Source: JAKCDU01 sp035551615 (GTDB lineage: Bacteria; Actinomycetota; Acidimicrobiia; Acidimicrobiales; Palsa-688). Taken from it: a DNA stretch of 64,000 nucleotides. Made by a program: the position numbers and the translations under genes. The stretch lies in the NCBI GenBank assembly GCA_035551615.1, contig DASZNC010000070.1, forward strand, positions 1 to 64,000, read 5' to 3'. How positions within the stretch are numbered: the first letter of the stretch is position 1; each line of letters opens with the position of its first letter. Positions 7,354-16,725 of this stretch are shown piece after piece. The notes beneath the pieces were generated by a model that was not told the DNA's origin, ran no database searches, and worked only from the letters and a program-made list of their open reading frames with translations.

Positions 7354-8415
7354 TCAGGCCCGGATCTCGTAGTAGAGGTTGACCGGGTCGTCGAAGTCGT
7401 GGACCTGGAAGCGGGTGAATCCGGCCTCCCGGGCCATGGCCTCGGCGCGCTCCCGGTGCATGCCCAGCGTGCCCAGCCCGGCCCCACCAGGCTCTGACAG
7501 TGCTGATGACATACAGGTGGTGATCGACGTGCCGTACATCATGGCCAGCATCGGGTTCCGCAGATTGTCGGACCAGGTGGGGCTCGAGCGGATCTCCTTG
7601 ACCAGCCAGACCCCGTCGGGCCGGAGCGCGCCGCGTATGGCGGCGAACGCATCGGCCGGGCGGGTCATGTCGTGCAGGCAGTCGAAGGTGATGATGAAGT
7701 CGTAGGTCGGTTCTTCGGGTAGGTCGGCGGCCTCGCGGACGTGGAAGCGGGCGTTGCCGACTCCGGATTCGGCCAGTCGGTGGCGGGCCACCTCGATGGC
7801 GTGGAGGGACGGGTCGAAGCCGTCGAACTCCGATGCCGGGTAGGCCTCGGCCATGGTCAGGAGGGCCAGGCCGGCGCCGCAGCCGACGTCGGCCACCCGG
7901 GCGCCGGACCGCAACCGCTCGCTGACCCCGTCGAGGGCGGGCAGGATCACGGGCACCAGGGCCAGCCGGGTGCCCGGCCCTAGCAGGCGCTCCACCTGGT
8001 GGGCGGCCGACGGTCCCAGCTGGTCATAGCTGAGTCCGATCCCGGTCCGGAAGGCGTCGGTGATGCCGTCGACCACATCGGCCGGCGCCGCCGCTCCGAA
8101 GAAGGCGCCGCCGGCGTACCAGGAGCTGGTCGTTTCGTCGACCAGCACCGGAGCGGCTTCGGGCGGCAACTCGAACGTGTCCCCGTCGCGGGTGGAGATC
8201 AGCCCGGCCGCCGCCTGGCTGCGCAGCCATTCCAACAACCACCTCTCCTGAAGACCCGTCTGAGCGGCCAGCTCGGCCGCCGTCACCGGACCGGACCCGG
8301 ACATCGCCTGGTAGAGACCGAGGCGATCGCCCAAGTGGATCATGAGGGAGACGATCTCGCCCTGCTTGAAGTTCCAGACCTTGAAGGCGTAGGCGCCGAT
8401 CTCGTCGTCGGTCAT
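7354..8415 (-). CDS. Class I SAM-dependent methyltransferase
   Basis: 353 residues. The N-terminal 100 residues form a winged-helix dimerisation part (GPVTAAELAAQTGLQERWLLEWLRSQAAAGL), as in O-methyltransferases and SAM-dependent transferases of actinobacteria. The SAM-binding motif VADVGCGAGLALLTMAEAYP is near residue 180; motif II-like DFIITFDCLHDMTRP and LRPDGVWLVKEI follow. The start is ATG 8415, sharing one base with the stop of the upstream thioesterase-like gene (TGATG), so the two are translationally coupled. The substrate is unknown. Confidence 0.88.
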   Translation of the reverse strand: MTDDEIGAYAFKVWNFKQGEIVSLMIHLGDRLGLYQAMSGSGPVTAAELAAQTGLQERWLLEWLRSQAAAGLISTRDGDTFELPPEAAPVLVDETTSSWYAGGAFFGAAAPADVVDGITDAFRTGIGLSYDQLGPSAAHQVERLLGPGTRLALVPVILPALDGVSERLRSGARVADVGCGAGLALLTMAEAYPASEFDGFDPSLHAIEVARHRLAESGVGNARFHVREAADLPEEPTYDFIITFDCLHDMTRPADAFAAIRGALRPDGVWLVKEIRSSPTWSDNLRNPMLAMMYGTSITTCMSSALSEPGGAGLGTLGMHRERAEAMAREAGFTRFQVHDFDDPVNLYYEIRA

Positions 8416-9191
8416 CAGTCGAAGATCAGGGCGGAGGCGGTCTGGCTGGCCACGCCCAGGAGTGCCCCTCCGGACGACCAGAGCCGCGCCGCGCCGTGCA
8501 CGTAGCCCGACGAGATCATGTACGGGTCGACGTCGACCAGCATCCAGTCGCCGTCCGGTTCGGGTCCGAAACGGATCGAGTTGTCCAGGCTGGTGCCGGC
8601 GCCGGTGTGGCCGGCTGCCCTGACCACGCCGCTCGGCACCACGTCGGCCAGGAAGCCCATGGCCGGCCGGGTCAACGGGCGGTCGCGCATCCGCATCCAC
8701 ATCGAGCCCGACTCGCTGGCCGCCCGGCCCTCGCTTATCTCCAACCATCCCTGACCGGTGAACGGGCCGGACGGGATCCGCGGCCGCCACGGCGGGCAGT
8801 CCTCGGGGGCGGGCACGTCGGGCATCTGCCCGAATCCCACCGACAGGGCGTCGGCCGCCGGCGGGGCGCCGGTCGAGCCGAGGGCGGAGTACAGGAGCCG
8901 GTCGTCGACCCACGCGGACACCTGGACCTGGGAGCTGCGCCGGCCGGCGGCCCCGACGGCCACCTCGGCCCGCACGGTGGCGCCCTCCGCGCAGCTGGAC
9001 ACGAACTGGACGGTCGTCCAAAGTGCCCGCCGCCCGGTCTCGGCCTCCATCACCGCCGTCGCCGAGGCGATGCCGGTGCCCCCGTAGAACTTGCCGTCCA
9101 GGCGGGCCAGGCCGGACGTGACCACGAACTCCCACCGCCCCTCGCCGGTGCGCTCCAGGCCCAGCCAGTCGATGTCGGACCCGTCACTCAC
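8415..9191 (-). CDS. Acyl-CoA thioesterase-like (double hot-dog) protein
   Basis: 258 residues from GTG 9191; an earlier TTG at 9230 would add 13 residues. The pattern is that of TesB-like actinobacterial proteins: N-terminal hot-dog with LDGKFYGGTGIASATAVMEAETGRRALWTTVQFVSS and C-terminal hot-dog with GWLEISEGRAASESGSMWMRMRDRP and HTGAGTSLDNSIRFG. TACGCT eight bases before GTG 9191 hints at a leaderless start. Thioester hydrolysis is the family role; the catalytic Asp/Thr/Gln set is not obvious, so it could be a non-catalytic relative. Confidence 0.75.
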   Translation of the reverse strand: MSDGSDIDWLGLERTGEGRWEFVVTSGLARLDGKFYGGTGIASATAVMEAETGRRALWTTVQFVSSCAEGATVRAEVAVGAAGRRSSQVQVSAWVDDRLLYSALGSTGAPPAADALSVGFGQMPDVPAPEDCPPWRPRIPSGPFTGQGWLEISEGRAASESGSMWMRMRDRPLTRPAMGFLADVVPSGVVRAAGHTGAGTSLDNSIRFGPEPDGDWMLVDVDPYMISSGYVHGAARLWSSGGALLGVASQTASALIFD

Positions 9192-9252
9192 GGCAGCGAA
9201 GCGTAGAGGGGGAGACACTCGAAGCGGCAATCGGGCGAACCCCCGGGCGCGC

Positions 9253-9289
9253 CTTCGGCCCGACTCCCATCGCGGGAGCCGGGCCGGAG
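9253..9289 (-). terminator. Long hairpin downstream of the MFS gene
   Basis: A 16-bp nearly perfect stem (9253-9268 with 9274-9289, loop ATCGC) lies about 50 bp past the stop codon of the minus-strand MFS gene and before the next minus-strand gene. Its stability suggests a terminator separating the two units. Confidence 0.6.
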
Positions 9290-9320
9290 GGCCGGGGGGT
9301 GGGGGGACCCGCAGGCCGGT

Positions 9321-9356
9321 TCAGGCGGCCAGGTCGGCTCAGGCGGCCAGGTCGAC
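9321..9356. repeat. 18-bp tandem duplication at the MFS stop codon
   Basis: TCAGGCGGCCAGGTCGGC (9321-9338) is followed directly by TCAGGCGGCCAGGTCGAC (9339-9356). Read on the minus strand the unit encodes (V/A)DLAA-stop, so the C-terminal five codons and the stop were duplicated in frame. Confidence 0.85.
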
Positions 9357-10838
9357 CTCGATCTCGGCCGCCGCCGGCGCGGTGACCTGCACCGCCTCGC
9401 GGCGCACGCCGAGGGCCACCGTCAGGAGGGCGGCGACGGCGAAGCCGGCACCGACCCAGAAGGTGACGTCCAGGCCGTGCATCAGGGCGGCCCGGGCCGG
9501 GGCCGTGGTGGCGGCCGTCAGACCCGACTTGTGGACCTTGTCGAAGACGGTGACCAGCACGGCCAGACCGAGGGCGGCGCCGACCTGCTGCATGACGTTG
9601 ATCAGGCCGGAGGCCACACCGGCGTCGGCCGGTTCCACCCCGGCCAGGCCGGCCGTGGTCAGGCTGACGAACGACACGCCCATGCCGGTTCCGATCAGGA
9701 TCAGGCTGAGGAGGACCTGCGGGTACGAGGTGCTGGCGTGTAGCTGGGTGAGCAGGAGCAGCCCGGCGGCCGAGATGGTCGAACCGGTCAGCATCAGCAC
9801 CTTCGGCGGGAGGTGCCGGGTCAGCACCTTGCTCGTGACCTGCGATGAGAGGAAGACCGACGTGGGCGTGGGGAGGAAGCCGATGCCGGTGACCAGGGCG
9901 GAGTGGTGCTGGACGTCCTGGAGGAACTGGGTCAGGAAGAACACCATCCCGTACATTCCGGCGTAGCCCAGCCCGCGGGCCGCGTTGGCGGCGGCCCGGG
10001 TGGGATCGGCCAGGAGCCGCAGGGGAAGTACCGGGTCCTGGGCGGTGGCCTCGATGCGCACGAAGGCGGCCAGGAGGGCGACCCCACCGAACAGGGAGAT
10101 GACCGTGATGGGGGCGCCCCATCCGCTGGAGCCGGCCTCGACCAGGCCGAGGACGACGCCGGTCATCCCGGTCGTCGAGGTGATGGCCCCGGCCAGGTCG
10201 AAGTGACCGGTGCGGCGGGGGGTCTCGGTGAGGACCAACGAGCCGACGGCGATGACGGCCAGGCCGATGGGGACGTTGACGAACATGACCCAGCGCCAAG
10301 AGGCCCACTCGGTGAGCAGGCCGCCGGCGACCAGCCCGGTGGCCCCGCCGGCGGCGGAGACGGTGGTGAACAGGCCGATGGCCCGGATGCGCTCCTGGCC
10401 CTCGGGGAAGATGGTGGTGAGCAGGGCCAGAGCGGCCGGCGCCGCCAGTGCTCCGCCGATCCCCTGGGCCGCTCGGGCGGCCAGGAGCATCCAGCTGGCG
10501 GTGGCGAAGCCGCCGGCCAGGGAGCTGACCGAGAACAGGCTGATACCGGCCAGGAACGTGCGCCGGCGACCGAGGATGTCACCGGAGCGGGCGCCGAGGA
10601 GGAGCAGGCCCCCGAACGTCAGGACATAGGCGTTCAGCACCCACGAGAGCGACGCACTGGTGAAGTGCAGGCTGTGTTGGATGTGGGGCAGGGCCACGTT
10701 GACGATGGTGGCGTCGAGCACGACCATCAGCTGGGCGGTGAGGATGACGGCGAGGAGGATCGATCGGTTGGTGCGCCAGCCACCGGGAATGTCCGGGGCG
10801 GATATGACGCTTGGAAGTGGGAGTGTCACTTGGGCCAT
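9339..10838 (-). CDS. MFS drug exporter, DHA2 (14-TM) family
   Basis: 499 residues from ATG 10838, with AAAAGG nine bases upstream. Family marks are MVVLDATIVNVALPHIQ in TM1, the motif-A loop GARSGDILGRRRTFLAG and VNVPIGLAVIAVGSLVL. About 14 hydrophobic helices fill the rest, matching EmrB/QacA-type proton-drug antiporters. It faces a TetR gene across a promoter that holds a perfect palindrome, the classic arrangement of a repressor controlling an exporter and itself. Its last codons are duplicated (18-bp tandem repeat). Confidence 0.9.
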   Translation of the reverse strand: MAQVTLPLPSVISAPDIPGGWRTNRSILLAVILTAQLMVVLDATIVNVALPHIQHSLHFTSASLSWVLNAYVLTFGGLLLLGARSGDILGRRRTFLAGISLFSVSSLAGGFATASWMLLAARAAQGIGGALAAPAALALLTTIFPEGQERIRAIGLFTTVSAAGGATGLVAGGLLTEWASWRWVMFVNVPIGLAVIAVGSLVLTETPRRTGHFDLAGAITSTTGMTGVVLGLVEAGSSGWGAPITVISLFGGVALLAAFVRIEATAQDPVLPLRLLADPTRAAANAARGLGYAGMYGMVFFLTQFLQDVQHHSALVTGIGFLPTPTSVFLSSQVTSKVLTRHLPPKVLMLTGSTISAAGLLLLTQLHASTSYPQVLLSLILIGTGMGVSFVSLTTAGLAGVEPADAGVASGLINVMQQVGAALGLAVLVTVFDKVHKSGLTAATTAPARAALMHGLDVTFWVGAGFAVAALLTVALGVRREAVQVTAPAAAEIEVDLAA

Positions 10839-10878
10839 TGACTTGGACCTTTTCGCTGGTAATCTGAGGAACGTAAAC

Positions 10879-10888
10879 GGAAGCTTCC
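10879..10888. promoter_or_regulatory. Palindrome GGAAGCTTCC in exporter leader
   Basis: A perfect 10-bp palindrome close to the predicted MFS transcription start, 14 bp from the main operator. It shares ACGGA as left half-site (acggaagcttcc) with the main operator and may be a second, weaker repressor site. Confidence 0.45.
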
Positions 10889-10895
10889 TCCACAT

Positions 10896-10924
10896 ACTAT
10901 ACGGAGGCGCCCTCCGTTTTTCAA
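10896..10924 (-). promoter_or_regulatory. MFS promoter with TetR operator in the spacer
   Basis: On the minus strand, TTGAAA (10919-10924) and TATAGT (10896-10901) form a good -35/-10 pair with a 17-bp spacer. The spacer contains the inverted repeat ACGGAGG-CGC-CCTCCGT (10901-10917, 7-bp perfect arms). A repressor bound there would block RNA polymerase directly. The adjacent divergent TetR gene is the obvious candidate; that link is inferred. Confidence 0.75.
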
Positions 10925-10932
10925 GTGAAGGT

Positions 10933-11532
10933 GTGAAAAAGTTGACCGCCGTCGAAGAATCCAGCTCTGAGCACACCGGGCGCCCGATGCGGGCCGATGC
11001 CAGGCGGAACTACTTGCGGCTGGTCGACGCCGCCCGTCAGGTGTTCGCCGACCAGGGCGGCGGGGCGTCGATGGAAGCCATCGCCAAGCAGGCCGGCGTG
11101 GGCGTCGGCACCCTCTACCGGCACTTCCCCAAGCGCATCGACGTGGTCGAGGCGGTATACCGCGACGACGTCGACGCCTTGGTCGGCCGGGCCGACGAGG
11201 GGATGGAGGCGGCGGACCCGTGGGACGCCCTGGAAGGGTGGTTGCGGGCGTATGTGGCCTACGCCCGGGCCAAGCGCACCTTTCTCAACGAACTGCACGA
11301 GGCGTTCGAGAAGAACCCGGACCTGAAGCCGGCGTCGCGCGAGCGGATAGGGGCGGCGTGCAACCGGGTCCTGGTCCGGGCCCAGGAGGCGGGGGCGGCT
11401 CGCGACGACGTGGACGGCGAGGACCTCATGCAGCTGGTCTCGCCGATGTGCATGGCCGCCAACCTGACCGAGGACCAGGGCGATCGCCTGCTCCTGATGA
11501 TCCTCGACGGCCTCCGACCGCCCACCCGGTAG
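10933..11532 (+). CDS. TetR/AcrR-family repressor of the MFS exporter
   Basis: 199 residues from GTG 10933; ATG 10987 (181 residues, MRADARRN) is an alternative, and neither has an ideal ribosome site. The helix-turn-helix is GASMEAIAKQAGVGVGTLYRHFPKRIDVVEAVY. The C-terminal ligand domain (WLRAYVAYARAKRTFLNELHEAF) resembles the SbtR-like group. It diverges from the MFS exporter and probably binds the palindrome in their shared promoter, relieved by a drug-like inducer. Confidence 0.85.
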   Translation: MKKLTAVEESSSEHTGRPMRADARRNYLRLVDAARQVFADQGGGASMEAIAKQAGVGVGTLYRHFPKRIDVVEAVYRDDVDALVGRADEGMEAADPWDALEGWLRAYVAYARAKRTFLNELHEAFEKNPDLKPASRERIGAACNRVLVRAQEAGAARDDVDGEDLMQLVSPMCMAANLTEDQGDRLLLMILDGLRPPTR

Positions 11533-11552
11533 GACCCGACCGGAGCCCGTCT

Positions 11553-11569
11553 CCCAGGGAATTCCCAGG
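11553..11569 (+). promoter_or_regulatory. Paired CCCAGG boxes, copy 1
   Basis: CCCAGG at 11553-11558 and 11564-11569, an 11-bp direct repeat (ctcccagggaattcccaggg), 45-60 bp before the GT2-GtrA gene. Similar pairs occur at 14297-14313 and 31873-31890. Confidence 0.45.
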
Positions 11570-11613
11570 GAGGCATAAGGGTGCTCCTATGAGCGGCCAC
11601 GATCCTGGCCTTC

Positions 11614-12771
11614 ATGAGCCTCACCGCCGCTTCCCCCACGGCTGCGTCGTCGACCGGGCCGATCGATGTCGAGATCGTCATCCCGGTCTACAACGAGGAG
11701 GTGGCGCTGGCCGGATCGGTGCGCCGCCTGCACGCCTATATGACCGAGCGGTTCCCGTGGTCGTGGATGATCACCATCGCCGACAACGCCAGCACCGACG
11801 GGACGGCCGCCGTCGCCCGGGACCTGGCCGCCCGGCTGGACCGGGTGCAGGTGGTCCATCTCGATCAGAAGGGCCGGGGCCGGGCTCTCCGGGCCGCCTG
11901 GTCGGCCAGCCCGGCCGCCGTCGTCGCCTACATGGACGTGGACCTGTCCACCGACCTGGACGGCCTCCTGCCGCTGGTCGCCCCGCTCATCAGCGGCCAC
12001 AGCGATGTTGCCATCGGCACCCGGCTGGCGGCCGGCGCCCGCGTCGTGCGGGGCCCGAAACGGGAGGTCATCTCCCGGCTGTACAACCTGATCCTGCGCA
12101 CCGCCCTGCAGAGCCGGTTCAGCGACGCCCAGTGCGGGTTCAAGGCGGTGAGGACCGACGTGAGCCGCCAGTTGCTTCCCCTGATCGAGGACAACAGCTG
12201 GTTCTTCGACACCGAGCTGCTCGTGCTGGCCGAACACAACGGCATGCGCATCCACGAGGTCCCGGTGGACTGGGTCGACGACCCCGACAGCCGGGTGGAC
12301 ATCGTGACCACCGCACGCGACGACCTGAAAGGGGTGTGGCGGCTGCTGCTGGCCATGGCCAACGGTCGCGGCTCGGTGGCTACCCGGCCCCGTCCGCCCG
12401 GCCGGGCCGTTCAGATGCTGAGTTTCGCCACGGTCGGGGCCATCACGACGGTGACCTTCGCCCTCCTGTTCGCCTTGATGTACGGGCCGCTCGGCGCGCT
12501 GGCCGCCGATGTGGTCGCGCTCACCCTCTCCGCCCTGGCCAACCTGGCCGCCAACCGCCGGTACACCTTCGCCGGGTCAGCCGGGTCGGGGCGTTACTAC
12601 CGCCGGGGCCTGGTCGCCGCCCTCCTCCCCCTGGCCGTCACCCTCGCCGCTTTGGGACTGGTGATGGCCGCCGGCTGGTCGTCGGTCGGCCACGACCTGA
12701 TGGTGCTGACCGTCGCCAACCTGACGGCCACTGTCGTCCGTTTCCGGATCCTGCGCGGCTCGACTTCCTGA
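11614..12771 (+). CDS. GT2 glycosyltransferase fused to GtrA domain
   Basis: 385 residues. The N-terminal 240 residues are a GT-A glycosyltransferase of the dolichyl-phosphate mannose synthase type: VEIVIPVYNEEVALAGSVRRL, then DNASTDGTA, the metal-binding YMDVDLSTDLD and DAQCGFKAVR. Residues about 265-385 are a GtrA-like membrane domain with four helices (LSFATVGAITTVTFALLFAL; ANLAANRRYTF). Such fusions make and help handle polyprenyl-phosphate sugars for surface glycosylation. A GT39-type transferase (18598) and a free GtrA gene (20618) nearby could use the product. Paired CCCAGG boxes lie upstream. Confidence 0.88.
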   Translation: MSLTAASPTAASSTGPIDVEIVIPVYNEEVALAGSVRRLHAYMTERFPWSWMITIADNASTDGTAAVARDLAARLDRVQVVHLDQKGRGRALRAAWSASPAAVVAYMDVDLSTDLDGLLPLVAPLISGHSDVAIGTRLAAGARVVRGPKREVISRLYNLILRTALQSRFSDAQCGFKAVRTDVSRQLLPLIEDNSWFFDTELLVLAEHNGMRIHEVPVDWVDDPDSRVDIVTTARDDLKGVWRLLLAMANGRGSVATRPRPPGRAVQMLSFATVGAITTVTFALLFALMYGPLGALAADVVALTLSALANLAANRRYTFAGSAGSGRYYRRGLVAALLPLAVTLAALGLVMAAGWSSVGHDLMVLTVANLTATVVRFRILRGSTS

Positions 12772-12843
12772 GCCTCCGGACACCGATGAGATCGCCGTCG
12801 CCGTAGCGTCTCACTCCCGAGTCGCGACACAGGAGAAGGCCGA

Positions 12844-13434
12844 ATGCGCGTTGTCGTCAGTGAGTTCATGAGCCTGGACGGGGTCGTGCAGGCGCCGGGC
12901 GGGGCCGAGGAGGACACCAGTGGCGGTTTCCGTCACGGTGGGTGGTCGATGCCGTACTTCGATCCGGACGTGATGGGTTCGGTCATCTCCAGCTGCGCCG
13001 AGCACAACGAAGTGCTCCTCCAGGGGCGGCGCACCTACCAGGTGTCGGCGGCCGCCTGGCCGGAGCGGAGCGGTGACCCGTTCGCCGATTGGATCAATGC
13101 CGCCCCCAAGTACGTGGTGTCCGACACACTCGGCGAAGCCGACCTCGACTGGCCGCCGACGACCATCATCCGGGTGGCCGAACTTGTAGAGAAGGTGTCC
13201 GAACTCCGCGGGCAACCGGGCGGCGACGTATACGTGTACGGCAGCTTGACCCTCGTGCGGGCGCTGCTGACCGCGCACCTGGTGGACGAACTGGTCCTCA
13301 TGATCGAACCGGTCACTTTGGGCGGGGGCAAGACCATCTTCCCGTCCGACGGCGAGTTGCGCCGCTTCGAGCTGATCTCGGCCGAGACGGCGAACACCGG
13401 CGTCCTCGTGTGCCGGTACCGCCCCGCTAGCTGA
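12844..13434 (+). CDS. Dihydrofolate-reductase-like (RibD C-terminal) protein
   Basis: 196 residues with a clear ribosome site (AGGAGA). Typical elements are MRVVVSEFMSLDGVVQAPGG at the N-terminus, LLQGRRTYQ, PKYVVSDTL, and the C-terminal VYGSLTLVRALLTAHLVDELVLMIEPVTLGGGKTIF. Many actinobacteria have several such paralogues of unknown substrate; they are NADPH-type reductases by fold. It overlaps the convergent MTH1187 gene by 8 bp. Confidence 0.88.
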   Translation: MRVVVSEFMSLDGVVQAPGGAEEDTSGGFRHGGWSMPYFDPDVMGSVISSCAEHNEVLLQGRRTYQVSAAAWPERSGDPFADWINAAPKYVVSDTLGEADLDWPPTTIIRVAELVEKVSELRGQPGGDVYVYGSLTLVRALLTAHLVDELVLMIEPVTLGGGKTIFPSDGELRRFELISAETANTGVLVCRYRPAS

Positions 13435-13720
13435 GGCGGTCCTCGACCGACTGCACCTTGGCCGTCATCCGCCCCCCTCGGTCATCGGCCTTCACATCCA
13501 TCTTCACGACGACCGACACCCGGGGTGCCTTGGTTGCCACGTGGTACACGCAGGCCTTGATGACCGCCATCACGTCGTCATACGGACCTTCGACGTTGGT
13601 GAACATGGCGTTGGTCTCGTTGGCCAATCCGCTGGCCCGGACGATGCGCACGCAGTCGGCCACCAGTTCGCCGACCGACTCTCCCGCCCCGAGAGGGGTG
13701 ATCGAAAACGCAGCAATCAC
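13427..13720 (-). CDS. MTH1187-family thiamine-binding-like protein
   Basis: 97 residues, the usual length of this family (UPF0045). The start MIAAFSITPLGAGESVGELVADCVRIVRASG and the core TNVEGPYDDVMAVIKACVYHV are characteristic. Relatives form tetramers that bind thiamine or its pyrimidine part; the physiological role is unsettled. It stands alone between convergent and divergent neighbours. Confidence 0.85.
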   Translation of the reverse strand: MIAAFSITPLGAGESVGELVADCVRIVRASGLANETNAMFTNVEGPYDDVMAVIKACVYHVATKAPRVSVVVKMDVKADDRGGRMTAKVQSVEDRLS

Positions 13721-13777
13721 CGGGCCGACGGTATCGGTTGCCGACCGGCCTCACACGGTCGGTGTGGTTCCAGGCCC

Positions 13778-14234
13778 TCAACCGGCCCGGTCGGGATCGT
13801 CCGCTGAAGGTTGGTTGTAGTCCCCCGGCGGCTCCGGTTCCCTCGGCTGGTACTGGAGATTCTGCTCATAGGGCAGCGGCCGGGGTAGGCCGGTGACCGG
13901 CGGTATCGGGAACGGCTGCTCGGGCGGGTGAGGTACGAAGGCGTCGGGGTCGACCGGCGCCTGCGGGTCGGGCTTCGGATAGTCGGCCGGGAACTGGGCC
14001 TGATCGCCGCCGGCGTGGGGGATCGAACCGTAGGCGGTACCCGGTCAACGCCAGAATCGCCGACGTGGGCGCCCAGCATCGTCACCCGCAGGTCGACCAG
14101 CAGGCCGGACGGCGCCGGCGCCCGCTGGTCAGACGGGTGCTCATGGTCAGGCCCCGGATGACGCTGGCCGCCAACAGGCCCCAGGCCACCAAGCCGCCGG
14201 ACCGGGCCAGATACCACATCAACCGGCCGTGCAC
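13778..14234 (-). pseudogene. Decayed ferric-reductase-like membrane protein
   Basis: A strong ribosome site GAGAGGAGG (14240-14248) precedes GTG 14234. The frame reads HGRLMWYLARSGGLVAWGLL and continues AASVIRGLTMSTRLTSGRRRRPA, the first helix of the ferric-reductase-like transmembrane family, and stops at 14082. Downstream, other frames continue the family: LLVDLRVTMLGAHV in a second, AILALTGYRLRFDPP (last helix) in a third, and a proline-rich tail (PHAGGDQAQFPADYPKPDPQ onward) ending at 13778. The middle haem-binding helices are absent. At least three frameshifts plus an internal deletion mark a dead gene. Functional relatives often neighbour periplasmic adaptor/efflux genes, as here. Sequencing errors could explain shifts but not the deletion. 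Confidence 0.75.
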
Positions 14235-14296
14235 AGCGGCCTCCTCTCGCTCATGTGAGCAGTATCGGACCGGACGGTCAGTGGTCCTTGGTGTCG

Positions 14297-14313
14297 CCTG
14301 GGGAGTTCCTGGG
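14297..14313. promoter_or_regulatory. Paired CCCAGG boxes, copy 2 (reverse orientation)
   Basis: CCTGGG at 14297-14302 and 14308-14313, an 11-bp direct repeat in the order opposite to copy 1, about 70-85 bp upstream of the MacA-like gene and also upstream of the decayed ferric reductase. Confidence 0.45.
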
Positions 14314-14383
14314 AGGCGGTTTCCGGGACAGTTCGGCGGCGATTCTGAGGGTTCTGCCAGGTGGGCCGCCGAGGCTCTCCTAC

Positions 14384-16020
14384 GTGCGCAAGAAACAGAT
14401 ATCCGCGACGGGCCGGCGTCGCCGGTTCCTGATGGTCAACTCGGCGATCGTCGGCGGCACCGCAGTAATCGGCATACTCGGCTATCAGACGGTATGGGCG
14501 GGAGCCAGCTCCGCCTCGGCGTCGCAGGGCATAGACGTCACGGTCGCCTATGGGACCGTCTCATCGACCGAAACCGCCACCGGCACGGTGGCCGCAGCCG
14601 AGACCGACGACGTCAGCTTCGGTACCGGTGGCACCATCGCCACGCTGGTGGTGAAAGCCGGCCAGAAGGTCACCGCCGGCCAGGTGCTCGGCACCGTCGA
14701 CCCGCAGGACGCCCAGCTGACCCTCGAGTCCGACGAAGCCACCCTCGACAACGCCGAACAGGCCCTGTCCCTGGCCCAGAACGGCAACGAGACCGCCCTG
14801 CAGGTCGAACAGGACACGGAGCAGCTCGACCAACTGGAAGCCGCCGTCACCGCCGCTCGGGCGCAACTGGCCACCGCCCAATCCGACCTCACGGCGTCCG
14901 CCGTCGCGTGCGCGGCGACCACGACCACGGTGGCCGCCGCCTCCACCCCGACCGCATCCTCGGCGACGAGCAGTTCGACCGGCACCGACTCGACCAGCAC
15001 TTCCTCGACGGGTGGCTCCGGCAACTCCGGTATCGGCACGGCATGCGCCGACGAAAGCGCCGATCAACAGGCGGTGACCAGTGACACCAGCTCGGTCTCG
15101 GCCGCCGAGCAATCCGTGACCTCTGACGAGCAGTCGCTCGAACAGAAGCGAACGGTCAGTGCCGGCGCCCTCCTCCAGGATCAGGTTTCGGTGGCCCAAG
15201 CCGAGGAATCGGTGGCGGCAGCCAAGAAAGCGGTGGCGGCGACGACTCTCACGGCGCCCATCGCCGGGACGGTCACGGCCGTGGACGAGGCGGTGGGTGA
15301 CACGGTGAGCGGCTCCTCATCGACCTCGTCGAACTCGGCCAACTCCACCGGCGGAGCCAACTCGGCATCGTCCGCGGGCAGTTCGAGCTCATCCAGTACC
15401 TCTACCTCCTCCAGCGGCACGACTATCCTGGTCATCAGCCAACTGGACAAGTTGGTGGTGACGGCCGATTTCGCCGAGTCCGATGCGGCCGGCATCAAGG
15501 CCGGACAGACGGCGACGATCACCCTGTCGGCGCTGACCGGCACGACGCTAACCGGCAGGGTGACCGCCATCTCGTCGACCGCGACGACGACCAATGACGT
15601 GGTCACCTATCCAGTGACAGTAACACTGACTAATCCACCGTCGACGGCGAAGGTCGGCATGAGCGCCGATGTCGCCGTGGTCACGGCGAGCGCGACCAAT
15701 GTGCTCGAAGTCCCGACCGCAGCCATCACCAGTTCCGGTGGCCAGGACGGCGTCACCGTCGTCTCCGGTGGGAAGAAGCGGACGGTCGTGGTCACCACCG
15801 GCGTGGCCGGCGACACGACCACCCAGATCAAGAGCGGCCTGGCCGCCGGCCAGACCGTATTCGAAAAGATCGCCTCGGTGACATCCAACTCGGGTTCGTC
15901 GTCGAGCGGCTCCGGCACGCTGGGCGGGACCAACGGCTCGTCCTTCGGCGGCGGTTCCTTCTCCGGCGGGCCGGGTGGGTCCACCAGCGGACGCCCGACG
16001 GGTGGCCCCGGAGGTGCGCC

Positions 16021-16024
<4 letters not shown>
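14384..16024 (+). CDS. MacA/HlyD-type periplasmic adaptor
   Basis: 546 residues from GTG 14384, which has GAGG about nine bases upstream; the frame runs further up but that part looks non-coding. One N-terminal anchor helix (residues about 16-36) is followed by a lipoyl/barrel half (GTGGTIATLVVKAGQKVTAGQVLGTVD), a coiled-coil hairpin (about 110-300), the returning half (LTAPIAGTVTAVDEAVGDTV) and a beta-barrel domain (VVTADFAESDAAGIKAGQ). Ser/Thr-rich linkers interrupt it (about 188-216 and 306-345), and the C-terminus is Gly/Ser-rich. It overlaps the ATPase gene by 4 bp (GTGA), so the two are co-translated. In MacAB-type systems this subunit links the ABC exporter to extracytoplasmic substrates. 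Confidence 0.88.
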
Positions 16025-16724
<700 letters not shown>

Positions 16725-16725
<1 letters not shown>

